This document shows positions 17,276 to 26,083 of a DNA stretch of 64,000 bases, one piece after another. The notes beneath the pieces were generated by a model. The model searched no databases. It saw only the letters and a program-made list of their open reading frames with translations, and was not told the DNA's origin. This DNA comes from Iamia sp035765045. Lineage in GTDB: Bacteria; Actinomycetota; Acidimicrobiia; Acidimicrobiales; Iamiaceae. The stretch covers positions 7,886-71,885 of the forward strand of contig DASTYI010000002.1 of assembly GCA_035765045.1 (NCBI GenBank), written 5' to 3'. Position 1 is the stretch's first letter. Each line of letters begins with the position of its first letter. Position numbers and translations under genes: made by a program.

Positions 17276-17772
17276 CGGGCCCAGCCGGTGTGGCGCTGGC
17301 CGCCGGTGATCGAGCGGGTGGGGGGACGGGGGGCGGTCGGGGTGTCGACCAGCGCCGAGATCGAGCGGACGAGCCAGGCGTTGACCGAGAGCCCGGCGGT
17401 GTCGGCGGCCGTCTCGACCCGCTGCTTGAGCCGCTCGGGCATCCGCAGGCTGAGCCGGGCGACCGAGCCGTCGTCGTCCTCGGGCTCGTCGGCCGGGCCG
17501 CCGGTGGGGGCGGCCGGTGGCGCGGTGATGTCGGGCGGCGTCACGGCGAAGCCGACCTCGTGGCCCCGCAGCCGGACCTCGACGGCGCCGGGCCCGAGGG
17601 TCTCGCTGATCTCGCCGCTCGCCTCGACCAGCGCATCGAGCAGGGCCAGGCGTAGGGCCGGCTCGGTGGCGGCGGCCATCCGCTCGGCGACGGTGCGACC
17701 GGTGTCGTCGCCGGTCTCGGCGGCCGTGATGAGGTCCCGCTGGATGCGGGCGACATAGGGGACGAGGTCCAT
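17272..17772 (-). CDS. HicB/ribbon-helix-helix family regulator
   Basis: 166 residues. The N-terminal half resembles HicB-like pseudo-antitoxin folds (MDLVPYVARIQRDLITAAE); the C-terminal part has an RHH/Arc-type DNA-binding segment (VARLSLRMPERLKQRVETAADTAGLSVNAW). No toxin gene is adjacent, so it is probably a transcription factor for its own operon. Its start codon is overlapped by the direct repeat TGACGCCATG, and the promoter just upstream has a second copy, which supports autoregulation. Confidence 0.8.
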   Translation of the reverse strand: MDLVPYVARIQRDLITAAETGDDTGRTVAERMAAATEPALRLALLDALVEASGEISETLGPGAVEVRLRGHEVGFAVTPPDITAPPAAPTGGPADEPEDDDGSVARLSLRMPERLKQRVETAADTAGLSVNAWLVRSISALVDTPTAPRPPTRSITGGQRHTGWAR

Positions 17773-17822
17773 GGCGTCACAATGACGTCTTCATGGCGTC
17801 ATGTCAACCTCTCGTGGCGCCA
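17770..17822 (-). promoter_or_regulatory. Leaderless promoter with repeated operator for the RHH operon
   Basis: Reading leftwards: -35 TTGACA (17807-17802), a 17-base spacer, -10 CATTGT (17784-17779), six bases, then ATG at 17772. The 10-mer TGACGCCATG occurs twice (17801-17792 and 17779-17770), 22 bp apart, once in the spacer and once over the start codon. A TGACGTC palindrome lies between them and a TGGCGCCA palindrome upstream. RHH proteins bind such short repeats as arrays of dimers, so this is a likely operator, possibly shared with the divergent gene at 17860. Confidence 0.65.
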
Positions 17823-17859
17823 TGTCACCCGGGGCGCCGGGGCGGGACGTCCCCGAGGT

Positions 17860-19539
17860 GTGCGGGCGGAGCGACGGGTCGACCTCGGGCTGGCGGCCGC
17901 CGTGGCCGCCCCGGCGCTGGTCGCCGTGGTCGCCGCCGTGGCCCACGGGTGGGCGCCGGTGGGGGACCAGGCCGGCGAGCTGGCCCGGATCGCCGATGTC
18001 GGCACCGCTCGCACCCCGCTGGTCGGGCCCTACTCCCGGGGCGGCTGGTCGCACCCCGGCCCCCTCCTGTTCTGGGTCTGCGCCCCGGGCTGGCGGCTCC
18101 GGGGGACGGCCGGGGTGATGGCGACGGTGGGGCTGGTCCACGCCGGCTCGGCGGCGGCGGCCGTCGTCCTGGCCCGCCGGCTGGCGGGGACGGCGCTGGC
18201 CGCGCCGCTGGCCGCCGCCCTCCTGCTGGTCCAGCGGGCGATGGGGCCGTCCGGGCTGGTCGACCTCTGGAACCCGTACGTCGGCACGCTGGCCCTGGTC
18301 GCCGGGCTGGTGGCGGTGGCCGCCGCCGCCAGCGCGGTCGACCGGGCCCTGCCGGTGGCCGTGCTGGCGCTGTCGTGGGCGGTCCAGGCCCACGTCGGCC
18401 CGGTCCCGACGGCGGGGGCGGCGGTGCTGGCCGGCGCCGCCCTCGTCGTGGCCGCCCGCCGGGTCCCCGACCGGCGGTGGCTGGCCGGGGCCGTCATCCT
18501 CGCCGCCCTGGCCTGGTCGGGCCCGCTCGTCGACCAGGCGACGCACGACCCCGGCAACCTGCGGGCCCTCGCCGCCGGGCTCGGCGACCCGGCTGCGCCG
18601 CGGCCCGACACCGCCACCGCCCTCGGCCACGCCGCCGACCACCTCGGCGTGGTGCCGGCCTGGGTCCGGGGTGGGGGCGACCTGACCCGCCGGCGCCCGG
18701 CGTGGACCCTCGGGGTGCTGCCGGCGGCGCTCGCCCTCGCCGGGCGGGCCGCCCACCGCCGGGGCGACCGGGGGCTGCAGGCGGCGAGCGTGGTGGCCGG
18801 GGCCGCCGTCGTCGCCGCCGTGGCCGCCGCCACCCGGGTCGACCTGGTGGTCGCCTCCTACCTCTACCGGTGGACGTGGGCCGTCGGCGCCGTCGGGTGG
18901 GCGGTCGTCGTCGCCGGCCCGGCCCGGTGGCTGACGCGCGGGCTCGGGCCCCGGGCCGGCGTGGCCGTCGTGGTCGCCGGGGCCGTGGCCGTCTCGGCCG
19001 CCGGGCTGGCCGACGGGGAGCGCCGGGTCCCGACCCCGGTCCCCAGCGCGGCGGCGGCCGACCTGCTCGACCAGCTCGCCGACCTGCCCCGTGCCGGCCG
19101 CTACCTCGTGGTGGTCCACGGCGACGACTGGGGCACCGTCGCCACCGGGGTCGGGGTCGGGCTGGCCGTGGCGGGCCACGACGTCGCCTTCCCCGCCTCC
19201 TTCCGCCCGCAGATGGGCGACCACCGGGTCGTCGAGGGGACCGACGGGCGGCAGCTGCTCGTCGTCCTCGTCACGCCGACCTTCGCGGCGCGCCCGCCCC
19301 GACCGGGGGCCCGGCGGATCGCCGTCCACGACCCGCTGTCGACGGCCGAGCGGGTGCGGGTCGGGGACCTGATCCGGCGCATCCGGCGCCAGGTCGGGGC
19401 GCCGCCGGGCCAGCCGATCGACGCCCAGGGCTACGGCGGCGCCGTGCTCGTCGCCCAGGGGGCCGACCCGGCCGACGTCGACGCCCTGGCCGCCCTCGCC
19501 GCCCGGGGCCGGCGCAGCACCGTCTGGCTGGCGGGGTGA
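17860..19539 (+). CDS. Polytopic membrane protein of unknown function
   Basis: 559 residues from a GTG at 17860; an in-frame ATG at 17782 would translate the operator repeats into SSWRHVNLSWRHV and is less likely. About ten to twelve hydrophobic segments cover the first 400 residues (LGLAAAVAAPALVAVVAAVA, VAAVAAATRVDLVVASYLYR). The pattern DQAGELARIADVGTARTPLVGPYSRGGWSHPGP resembles GT-C-fold glycosyltransferase-like proteins, and a soluble C-terminal domain follows. No catalytic motif can be assigned. It is divergent from the RHH operon. Confidence 0.65.
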   Translation: MRAERRVDLGLAAAVAAPALVAVVAAVAHGWAPVGDQAGELARIADVGTARTPLVGPYSRGGWSHPGPLLFWVCAPGWRLRGTAGVMATVGLVHAGSAAAAVVLARRLAGTALAAPLAAALLLVQRAMGPSGLVDLWNPYVGTLALVAGLVAVAAAASAVDRALPVAVLALSWAVQAHVGPVPTAGAAVLAGAALVVAARRVPDRRWLAGAVILAALAWSGPLVDQATHDPGNLRALAAGLGDPAAPRPDTATALGHAADHLGVVPAWVRGGGDLTRRRPAWTLGVLPAALALAGRAAHRRGDRGLQAASVVAGAAVVAAVAAATRVDLVVASYLYRWTWAVGAVGWAVVVAGPARWLTRGLGPRAGVAVVVAGAVAVSAAGLADGERRVPTPVPSAAAADLLDQLADLPRAGRYLVVVHGDDWGTVATGVGVGLAVAGHDVAFPASFRPQMGDHRVVEGTDGRQLLVVLVTPTFAARPPRPGARRIAVHDPLSTAERVRVGDLIRRIRRQVGAPPGQPIDAQGYGGAVLVAQGADPADVDALAALAARGRRSTVWLAG

Positions 19540-19583
19540 GCCGACGACGGTTGCCCCCGGCGGGACGGGGGAGCGGCGCCGCC

Positions 19584-19787
19584 ATGGACACCGGGATGCC
19601 CGACAGCACCTACGACCTGGTCCTGCTGCTCCAGCAGGCGCTCGAGGACTGCGCCCGCTACCAGCACTTCGCCGGCGACGCCCGGGCCGACGACGACGAG
19701 GAGCTGGCCGCCTACTTCGACGAGCTGGCCGAGAACGACCGGGAGGTGGCGGCCAAGGCCCGCCGCCTCCTCGCCGCTCGGCTGTAG
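19584..19787 (+). CDS. Small helical hypothetical protein (67 aa)
   Basis: 67 residues, acidic and helical: LVLLLQQALEDCARYQHFAGDARADDDEELAAYFDELAENDREVAAKARRLL is two amphipathic helices spaced like half of a ferritin-like bundle. It begins 44 bases after the membrane protein and is followed by a hairpin at 19795-19812. Function unknown. Confidence 0.6.
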   Translation: MDTGMPDSTYDLVLLLQQALEDCARYQHFAGDARADDDEELAAYFDELAENDREVAAKARRLLAARL

Positions 19788-19794
19788 GCCGGCG

Positions 19795-19812
19795 CCGCCT
19801 CCGGCGAGGCGG
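19795..19812 (+). terminator. Stem-loop after the small protein gene
   Basis: CCGCCTC and GAGGCGG form a 7-bp stem with a CGGC loop, eight bases after the TAG at 19787. No U-tract. Confidence 0.45.
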
Positions 19813-19956
19813 GCCCGAAACCTGATGTTCACAGGCCCGGCGGGTGGCCGTCGCCGGGCGTTGGCCCGCGCCATCGGCCCTGGTCAGAGCGACGGATGAC
19901 ACACATCTGACCCTTGACTTTCGCGTCGACGCGCCAGCGAGCGTCGCAAGAGCCCC

Positions 19957-20013
19957 TTTACGGGTCCCCCGGACGTCCGTAGGGTGACCTCTGACCGACT
20001 GATTGTCAGACAA
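19957..20013 (+). promoter_or_regulatory. Promoter and FadR-type operator ahead of the catabolic run
   Basis: TTTACG (19957-19962), 17 bases, then TAGGGT (19980-19985) form a plausible promoter. Twenty bases later lies TTGTCAGACAA (20003-20013), a perfect palindrome around one base that fits TNGTNNNACNA, the recognition pattern of FadR/FCD-type GntR proteins. The site falls just downstream of the predicted transcript start, as expected for repression by the regulator encoded at 20050. Confidence 0.6.
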
Positions 20014-20049
20014 ACTGCTTGACAGTCTCTTACGCGGGAGGGATCACCG

Positions 20050-20853
20050 ATGGACCTCGACGACGTGCCCAACCTGAAGCTGGAGCGGGAGACGCTCGTC
20101 GACCGGCTGACGGTCCAGCTCCGCCAGCAGATCCTCTCGGGGCGCCCCGCCCCCGGCGAGGCCATGCCGGTCGAGCGCGAGCTGTGCGAGGCCTTCGGGG
20201 TCGGGCGCACCACCGTGCGCGAGGCCCTCCACGGGCTGATCGCCGCCGGCTTCCTCGTGCGGGAGCGGCGCCAGCTGATCGTCGTCGACCGCAACCGCAT
20301 CCCCGACCACGAGGTCGACTACGCCGCCCTGGCCGCCCGGCTCTCGGTCACCGACGTCTTCGAGACCCGCAAGGCGCTCGAGGCCAAGGCCGTCGAGCTG
20401 GCCGCCCGGAGCTGGGCCGAGGACGACATCGTCGTCCTGCGCGAGGCCCTGGAGGCGATGCGCGACGTGACCGGGCCCGAGTACCACGCCGCCGACGTCG
20501 CCTTCCACCTGACGATCGTCCGGCTGGCCAAGAACGCCGTCCTCCAGCAGGTCTACGAGGACGCCCAGCACCTCTTCTTCAAGCTCCCCGGGTTCTGGCG
20601 GGTCTTCGCCGGCCAGGCCCCGGCCCGCCAGGGCAAGCCGATCACCGGCTGGGAGGGCCACCGCACGGTGGTCGACGCCATCGAGGCCCGCGACGCCGAG
20701 GCCGCCGTGCGGGCCAACACCGAGCTGCTCGACCGTGTCGAGCGGACCCTGATCGAGCGCCTGGCCGGCGCCGGGAAGCTCCCCGGCCCCGACGGCGCCG
20801 CCACCCCGGGAGCGATCCCGAACCCCACCCCCCTCACCAGGAGCGACGGCTGA
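20050..20853 (+). CDS. GntR-family (FCD/FadR subfamily) regulator
   Basis: 267 residues. The winged-helix domain near residues 12-78 (LTVQLRQQILSGRPAPGEAM, ELCEAFGVGRTTVREALHGL) is followed by an FCD effector domain (VFETRKALEAKAVELAARSW, HAADVAFHLTIVRLAKNAVL, GHRTVVDAIEARDAEAAV), with the His residues that usually bind a metal and a carboxylate effector. GGGAGGG precedes the ATG. The next gene overlaps its stop (TGATG). Likely the local repressor of the 20853-37734 genes, with a pathway carboxylate as inducer. Confidence 0.85.
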   Translation: MDLDDVPNLKLERETLVDRLTVQLRQQILSGRPAPGEAMPVERELCEAFGVGRTTVREALHGLIAAGFLVRERRQLIVVDRNRIPDHEVDYAALAARLSVTDVFETRKALEAKAVELAARSWAEDDIVVLREALEAMRDVTGPEYHAADVAFHLTIVRLAKNAVLQQVYEDAQHLFFKLPGFWRVFAGQAPARQGKPITGWEGHRTVVDAIEARDAEAAVRANTELLDRVERTLIERLAGAGKLPGPDGAATPGAIPNPTPLTRSDG

Positions 20854-22118
20854 TGCGCCAGGGCTACAAGGTCATCGACGTGGACACCCACGTCACACCG
20901 AGCATCGAGGTGCTCATGCGGTACGCCGACGACGTGCTGAAGGCGCGGGCCGCCGAGCTCGAGCCCTTCACCCGCATGACCACGCCGGTCGCCGGGCGGG
21001 GCCACCCCACCACCGAGTACGGCGTGGTCCGGGTCAACCCGTACCCCTTCGAGCGGATGGCCGGGCGCAAGCTGGGCGAGGCCGACGAGGCCACCGTCGG
21101 CGCCGGCGCCCGGGGGGCGCTGGAGGGGCGCACGTCGAACGACGCCCGCAAGCCCGTCCACGAGCGCATCCAGCACGACAACCCCGAGGGCCGGCTGCTC
21201 GACATGGACGTCGAGGGGGTCGACATCGACCTGATCATCCCCGGCACCTGGGCGCCGGGCAGCTCGGCCCTGGAGATCGAGCTGGCCAAGTCGATGCACC
21301 GGGCCTACCACCGCTACATGACCGACTACTGCGGCACCGACAGCCGCCGGCTCAAGGGCATCGCCCTGGCCCACGCCGGTGACCCGAAGGCCGCCGCCGC
21401 CGAGCTGGAGAAGCTGGTCGAGCAGGACTGGGTGGCCGGCGTCTGGCCGGTGCTGCCCGAGGGCCTGCCGGTCGACGACCCCGACCTGGACCCGATCTTC
21501 GCCGTGATGAACGAGGCCGAGCTGCCGATCGTCCACCACTCCTTCTTCTACGAGGCGCCCTACTTCCCCGGCTACCGCGACGTGTGGGGCAACGCCGCCT
21601 TCGCCCGCACCGCGGCCCACGTCTGGGGCGCCCAGCGCCTCCTCGGCTACGTGCTGATCTCCGGGATGCTGGAGCGGTACCCGAACCTCAAGGTCGGCTG
21701 CGTCGAGACGGGCCACGGCTGGCTGCCCAACTTCATCATCCGGCTCGACAAGCAGATCCGCTTCGTCAAGGGCGGCACCGTCCCGCCCGAGCTCAAGCAC
21801 ACCCCGCTGGAGTTCGTCGAGGCCGGTCGCCTCTTCTGCGCCATCGAGGCCTTCGAGGGCGCCCAGATGACCAAGTCGGTCGTCGACATCCTCGGGCCCA
21901 ACGTCCTGATGTACGAGTCGGACTTCCCCCACCCCGAGTGCATGTTCCCCGACTCGGTCGACCACGTCCTGGCCTGGAAGGACCTCCTCGGCGAGGAGGC
22001 CACCCGCAAGCTGATGGCCGAGAACGCCATGGAGTACCTGCGGCTCACCACCACGCCCTGGAACACGCCCGGCCCGGACGGGAGCGCTCCGCTCGGCACC
22101 GAGACGGCGCAGGCCTGA
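20853..22118 (+). CDS. Amidohydrolase-2 family (ACMSD-like) metal-dependent hydrolase or decarboxylase
   Basis: 421 residues. The N-terminal IDVDTHV (Asp11, His13) and the late MYESDFPHPE (near 353) are the metal-site blocks of the amidohydrolase-2 family, with further histidines in IVHHSFF and ETGHGW. The family includes aminocarboxymuconate-semialdehyde decarboxylase, gamma-resorcylate decarboxylase and 4-oxalomesaconate hydratase, so a C-C or C-N bond reaction on a ring or ring-cleavage product is expected. First structural gene of the run, coupled to the regulator by TGATG. Confidence 0.8.
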   Translation: MRQGYKVIDVDTHVTPSIEVLMRYADDVLKARAAELEPFTRMTTPVAGRGHPTTEYGVVRVNPYPFERMAGRKLGEADEATVGAGARGALEGRTSNDARKPVHERIQHDNPEGRLLDMDVEGVDIDLIIPGTWAPGSSALEIELAKSMHRAYHRYMTDYCGTDSRRLKGIALAHAGDPKAAAAELEKLVEQDWVAGVWPVLPEGLPVDDPDLDPIFAVMNEAELPIVHHSFFYEAPYFPGYRDVWGNAAFARTAAHVWGAQRLLGYVLISGMLERYPNLKVGCVETGHGWLPNFIIRLDKQIRFVKGGTVPPELKHTPLEFVEAGRLFCAIEAFEGAQMTKSVVDILGPNVLMYESDFPHPECMFPDSVDHVLAWKDLLGEEATRKLMAENAMEYLRLTTTPWNTPGPDGSAPLGTETAQA

Positions 22119-22119
22119 C

Positions 22120-22572
22120 ATGGACACCGACGACGCCCTGGAGCTGATCGCCATCGCCCGGGACGTCGGGCGGGAGATGGGCCTCACCGTGACCGCCGCC
22201 GTGGTCGACGCCGCCGGGCACCCGGTGGCGCTGGCCCGGGGGAAGAGCTGGCACGGCCCCTACCTCGCCATGGGGAAGGCCCGGCTCGCCGCCGCCTTCC
22301 GCAAGCCCACCACGGTGCTGCTCGAGCAGTGGGAGGACCGCCCCCTGTTCGCCCAGAGCCTCACCGAGGTCATCCCCCAGGGCGTGACCCTGAACCCGGG
22401 GGGACACCCGGTCATCCTGGACGGAGCCTGCATCGGCGCCCTCGGCGTCGGCGGGGGCCGGCCCGACCAGGACGGCCAGGTCGCCGAGCGCGCCGTCGTG
22501 GCGTTCGGCGAGCGCGGTCCCGGCGGATCTCGCGACGACCACCACCCCACCAGTCCCGGGGGCGGCGGCTGA
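22120..22572 (+). CDS. DUF336/GlcG-HbpS family protein
   Basis: 150 residues. VTAAVVDAAGHPVALARGKS and KARLAAAFRKPT match the GlcG/HbpS fold, and PVILDGACIGALGVGGGRPDQDGQVAERAV is the usual C-terminal block. HbpS binds haem; many members lie in catabolic operons with no known reaction. It starts two bases after the amidohydrolase stop. An accessory or pathway-enzyme role is inferred from position only. Confidence 0.75.
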   Translation: MDTDDALELIAIARDVGREMGLTVTAAVVDAAGHPVALARGKSWHGPYLAMGKARLAAAFRKPTTVLLEQWEDRPLFAQSLTEVIPQGVTLNPGGHPVILDGACIGALGVGGGRPDQDGQVAERAVVAFGERGPGGSRDDHHPTSPGGGG

Positions 22573-22634
22573 CCACGTCCGCCGCCCCCGACCTCCTCCA
22601 CCGCCGCACCGGATCCTCCAGGAGCCCACCACCC

Positions 22635-24176
22635 ATGACCCGCTACCCCCTGCTTCGACGCGCCTGTCTGGCCGTCCTCGTACCCACCCTCCTCGCCACC
22701 GCCGCCTGTGGCGGGGCCGGCAACGACAACGCCTCCGCCAGCTCGGGCGGCGACGGCGACGGTGGGACCACCTCGGTCACCATCAGCGTCACCTCCGAGC
22801 CCGACACCCTCGACGCCCAGCTCGTGAACGACCGCAACGCCCGGGTGTTCACCTCGAACCTCTACGAGTCGCTGCTGGGCCGGGATTCCGAGGGCAAGGT
22901 CGTCCCCCGGCTGGCCGAGAGCTTCGAGGCCGAGGGCGACTCGGCCTGGCGCTTCACCCTGCGCGACGACGTCACCTTCCACGACGGCACGCCGTTCGAC
23001 GCCGAGACCGTCGTGTTCTCGGTGGAGCGCATGCTCGACGAGGAGTTCGACACCCAGCGCACCTCGTACATCGAGGGCATCACCGGCGCCGAGGTCGTCG
23101 ACGAGACCACCGTCGACATCCTCACCGACGGCACCCTCGCCACCCTGCCGATCCAGGCCACCCAGATCCCGATGGTGTCGCCCGAGTCGGCCGACGACCT
23201 CGACGCCAACCCGATCGGCACCGGGCCCTACAAGTTCGTGCGGTGGGACCGGGGCTCGCAGATGGTCGCCGAGAAGAACGAGGACTACTGGGGCGAGGAG
23301 CCCGAGATCGACGAGTTCACCGTCAAGATCGTCCCCGACAACCAGACCGCCCTGGCCGCCCTCCAGTCGGGCGAGGTCGACCTGGTGATCGACATCCTCC
23401 CCGAGCAGCGCGACCTCGCCCCCGAGACGATCTCGGTGCCGGGGTCGGAGTTCAGCTACGTCGCCTTCAACACCTACCTCCCGGCGCTGGAGTCGCCCGA
23501 GGTCCGGGTGGCCATCAACATGGCCATCGACAAGGAGGCCCTGGCCGAGACGGTCTACGAGGGCGAGGCCCAGCCCAACCACGCCCAGAACCTGAGCGAG
23601 GGGATGCTCGGCTTCAACCCCGACCTCGACCCCATCCCCTACGACCCCGAGGGGGCCCGGGAGATGCTCGAGGAGGCCGGCTACGACTTCGACACCACCC
23701 TCGAGCTCAACGTCCCGATCGCCCGGTACCTGAAGGGTGAGGAGACCGTCGAGTTCCTGGCCGGCCAGCTGGCCGAGGTCGGCGTCAAGACCGAGGTGAT
23801 CCGCACCGACTTCAACCAGTACCGGGAGGACGGTCGCATCCCCGGCACCGAGCCCGGCGCCATGGACCTCAAGTACGGGTGGAACTCCAACGAGTTCGCC
23901 GACGGCAGCCGGATCCTCAGCCACATCACCTGCGACGGCCCCAGCTCCAAGATCTGCATCCCCGAGGTCGACGAGCTGATGCAGGCGGCCGCCAGCACCC
24001 TCGACGACGAGGCCCGGGCCGAGGCCTACCAGGAGGTCTGGGCGATCCTCCGGGACGACCCCTACGCCATCTACCTCCTCCAGCAGAACCTGCTCTACGG
24101 CACCTCCGAGCGCCTGGTGTGGGAGCCCCGTCCCGACGACGAGTACTACGTCGCCGAGATGGCGGTCGAGGGCTAG
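22635..24176 (+). CDS. Peptide/nickel-type ABC transporter substrate-binding lipoprotein
   Basis: 513 residues with lipobox TAAC (Cys25) and a Ser/Gly/Asp-rich linker. The body is a type 5 solute-binding protein (DppA/OppA family): VTSEPDTLDAQLVND, LYESLLGRDSEG, WRFTLRDDVTFHDGTPFDAE, NPIGTGPYKFVRWDRGSQ. These bind dipeptides, oligopeptides or other mid-sized organic molecules outside the membrane. AGGAG precedes the ATG. First gene of a complete importer (22635-28199). Confidence 0.9.
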   Translation: MTRYPLLRRACLAVLVPTLLATAACGGAGNDNASASSGGDGDGGTTSVTISVTSEPDTLDAQLVNDRNARVFTSNLYESLLGRDSEGKVVPRLAESFEAEGDSAWRFTLRDDVTFHDGTPFDAETVVFSVERMLDEEFDTQRTSYIEGITGAEVVDETTVDILTDGTLATLPIQATQIPMVSPESADDLDANPIGTGPYKFVRWDRGSQMVAEKNEDYWGEEPEIDEFTVKIVPDNQTALAALQSGEVDLVIDILPEQRDLAPETISVPGSEFSYVAFNTYLPALESPEVRVAINMAIDKEALAETVYEGEAQPNHAQNLSEGMLGFNPDLDPIPYDPEGAREMLEEAGYDFDTTLELNVPIARYLKGEETVEFLAGQLAEVGVKTEVIRTDFNQYREDGRIPGTEPGAMDLKYGWNSNEFADGSRILSHITCDGPSSKICIPEVDELMQAAASTLDDEARAEAYQEVWAILRDDPYAIYLLQQNLLYGTSERLVWEPRPDDEYYVAEMAVEG

Positions 24177-24206
24177 GCCCGCCGGGCCCGACGCTCCGGA
24201 TCCACC

Positions 24207-25211
24207 ATGGCTGCGACCACCCTCCCCCCCGAACCCACCGTCGCTCCCGACGGGGCCGTCCCCGTGCCCCGTCGGAAGCGGCGGCGCAAGCGCCTCGCCC
24301 TCAACCGGCTCCGCGACGGGCTGATCGTCCTCTTCCTCGTGCTGACGGCGATCTTCCTGCTCGGCGCCGTCGTGGGCGACCCGGCCGAGTCGCTGGCGCC
24401 CCCGGAGGCCACCCAGGAGCAGGTCGACCGGATCCGGTCGAACCTGGGCCTGGACCGGCCGCTGGTGGCGCAGGCCGGGGAGTACTACTCCGGCCTGGTC
24501 CGGGGGGACCTGGGGGAGTCGCTGGTGATCGCCCGCAACCAGCCGGCCCTGCCGCTGGTGGTGGAGCGCCTGCCCTCGACCATCCGGCTCACGATCGCCG
24601 GGCTGCTGTTCTCCGTGCTCCTCGGGGTGGTCCCCGGCATCGTCGCCGGGGTCCGCCCCGGGTCCCTGGTGGACCGGGTCGGCACCTTCCTCGCCACCGC
24701 CGGGGTCTCGTTCCCCTACTTCTGGTTCGGCCAGATCCTGATCCTGGTCGTCGCCGTCCAGCTCAAGTGGGTGTCGGTGCTGCCCGGCAACGACGTCAGC
24801 GCCTACCTGCTGCCGGGGATCACCCTCGGCATCCACCACGGCGGCCGGCTGTTCCAGCTGGTGCGGTCGGCCACGCTCGACGAGCTCGACAAGAGCTACG
24901 TCACCGTGGCCCAGAGCAAGGGCCTCGGCTACTACGCCGTCGTCCTGCGCCACATCCTCCGCAACATCGGCGTGGTGCTGGCCACCATGGTCGGCTGGGA
25001 GTACGCCCGGATGTGGGGCGGCACCGTCTTCCTGATCGAGTTCACCTTCGCCTGGCCCGGGATCGGGAAGCTGGTGACCGAGGCGGCCCAGCGCCACGAC
25101 TTCCACGTCGTCCAGGCCGGGGTGGTGGTCGCCGGGATCTTCGTGGTGGTCGCCAACCTGGTGGTCGACGTCATGTCGGCCGCCATCGACAAGCGGGTGG
25201 AGGTCAGCTGA
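24207..25211 (+). CDS. Peptide-type ABC importer permease (DppB/OppB family)
   Basis: 334 residues with six membrane segments. Family blocks: IRSNLGLDRPLVAQAGEYYSG, GLVRGDLGESL and the EAA-type loop YVTVAQSKGLGYYAVVLRHI, ending in WPGIGKLVTEAA. The N-terminus is a basic cytoplasmic tail (RRKRRRKRLALNRLRDG). Partner of the permease at 25211, with which it shares its last base. Confidence 0.9.
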   Translation: MAATTLPPEPTVAPDGAVPVPRRKRRRKRLALNRLRDGLIVLFLVLTAIFLLGAVVGDPAESLAPPEATQEQVDRIRSNLGLDRPLVAQAGEYYSGLVRGDLGESLVIARNQPALPLVVERLPSTIRLTIAGLLFSVLLGVVPGIVAGVRPGSLVDRVGTFLATAGVSFPYFWFGQILILVVAVQLKWVSVLPGNDVSAYLLPGITLGIHHGGRLFQLVRSATLDELDKSYVTVAQSKGLGYYAVVLRHILRNIGVVLATMVGWEYARMWGGTVFLIEFTFAWPGIGKLVTEAAQRHDFHVVQAGVVVAGIFVVVANLVVDVMSAAIDKRVEVS

Positions 25212-26083
25212 TGGCCACCGTCGTGATCGTCGACGACCCGATCCGCCTCGGGCACCGGTCCTGGCTGTCGAAGGTCCGGGGCCGGGGGTGGTGGGGCTGG
25301 GTCGCCGTGCTCGTCCTCATCGGCGCCTTCGCCGTCGCCGGCGGGCTGATCAGCCCCTACGACCACACCCAGCAGGTGCCCCGGGAGAAGTTCCTCTCGC
25401 CCCTGGAGAGCGGGTCGCGGGGCCTCCACGTCTTCGGCACCGACGAGCTCGGCCGCGACGTGCTGTCCCAGGTGATCGCCGGCGCCCGCCTCACCCTCTT
25501 CATCGCCATGGCCGCCACCCTGATCGGGGCGTCGATCGGCTGCCTGCTCGGGATGCTGGCCGGCTACCTCGGCGGCTGGGTCGACCGGGTGGTGATGCGG
25601 CTGACCGAGGCGCAGACGGCGATGCCGATGTTCCTCGTGGCCCTGCTCCTGCTGTCGAGCCTGGGGCCGAGCGTCTGGAACCTGATCGCCATCCTCCCGA
25701 CCTACATCTGGCCCACCTTCGCCCGGCTGATCCGGGGCGAGACGCTGCGGATGCGGAGCGCCGCCTTCGTCGAGGCCGCCGTCACCATCGGCTGCCGCAC
25801 CCGGACGGTCCTGGCCCGCCACCTGCTGCCCAACCTGGCCTCCCGGGTCGGGGTGCTGCTGGCCATCAGCACCGGCCAGGTGATCCTCTCCGAGGCCGGG
25901 CTGTCGTTCATCGGCGCCGGCGTCCAGGACCCCGACGTCACGTGGGGGCTGCTCATCTCGGGCGGCCGCACCTACCTGACCGTCGCCTGGTGGCCGACCG
26001 TCTTCCCCGGCCTCTTCGCCGGGCTCACCGTGTTCGCCCTCAACGGCCTGGCCCGCCGCTTCACCGAGACAGGAGCCCGCTGA
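25211..26083 (+). CDS. Peptide-type ABC importer permease (DppC/OppC family)
   Basis: 290 residues, six membrane segments. HVFGTDELGRDVLSQVIAGAR is the OppC signature and EAAVTIGCRTRTVLARHLLP the ATPase-contact loop; SFIGAGVQDPDVTWGLLIS is the conserved C-terminal block. Coupled to both neighbours by one-base overlaps. Confidence 0.9.
   Translation: MATVVIVDDPIRLGHRSWLSKVRGRGWWGWVAVLVLIGAFAVAGGLISPYDHTQQVPREKFLSPLESGSRGLHVFGTDELGRDVLSQVIAGARLTLFIAMAATLIGASIGCLLGMLAGYLGGWVDRVVMRLTEAQTAMPMFLVALLLLSSLGPSVWNLIAILPTYIWPTFARLIRGETLRMRSAAFVEAAVTIGCRTRTVLARHLLPNLASRVGVLLAISTGQVILSEAGLSFIGAGVQDPDVTWGLLISGGRTYLTVAWWPTVFPGLFAGLTVFALNGLARRFTETGAR

Noticed and set aside
17272..17772. Toxin-antitoxin module
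   Set aside because: The RHH/HicB-like gene has no HicA-like partner; it heads an exporter operon instead.
22260..25106. A 948-residue reverse frame across the importer genes
   Set aside because: No conserved motif, and it lies opposite three clearly recognised genes.
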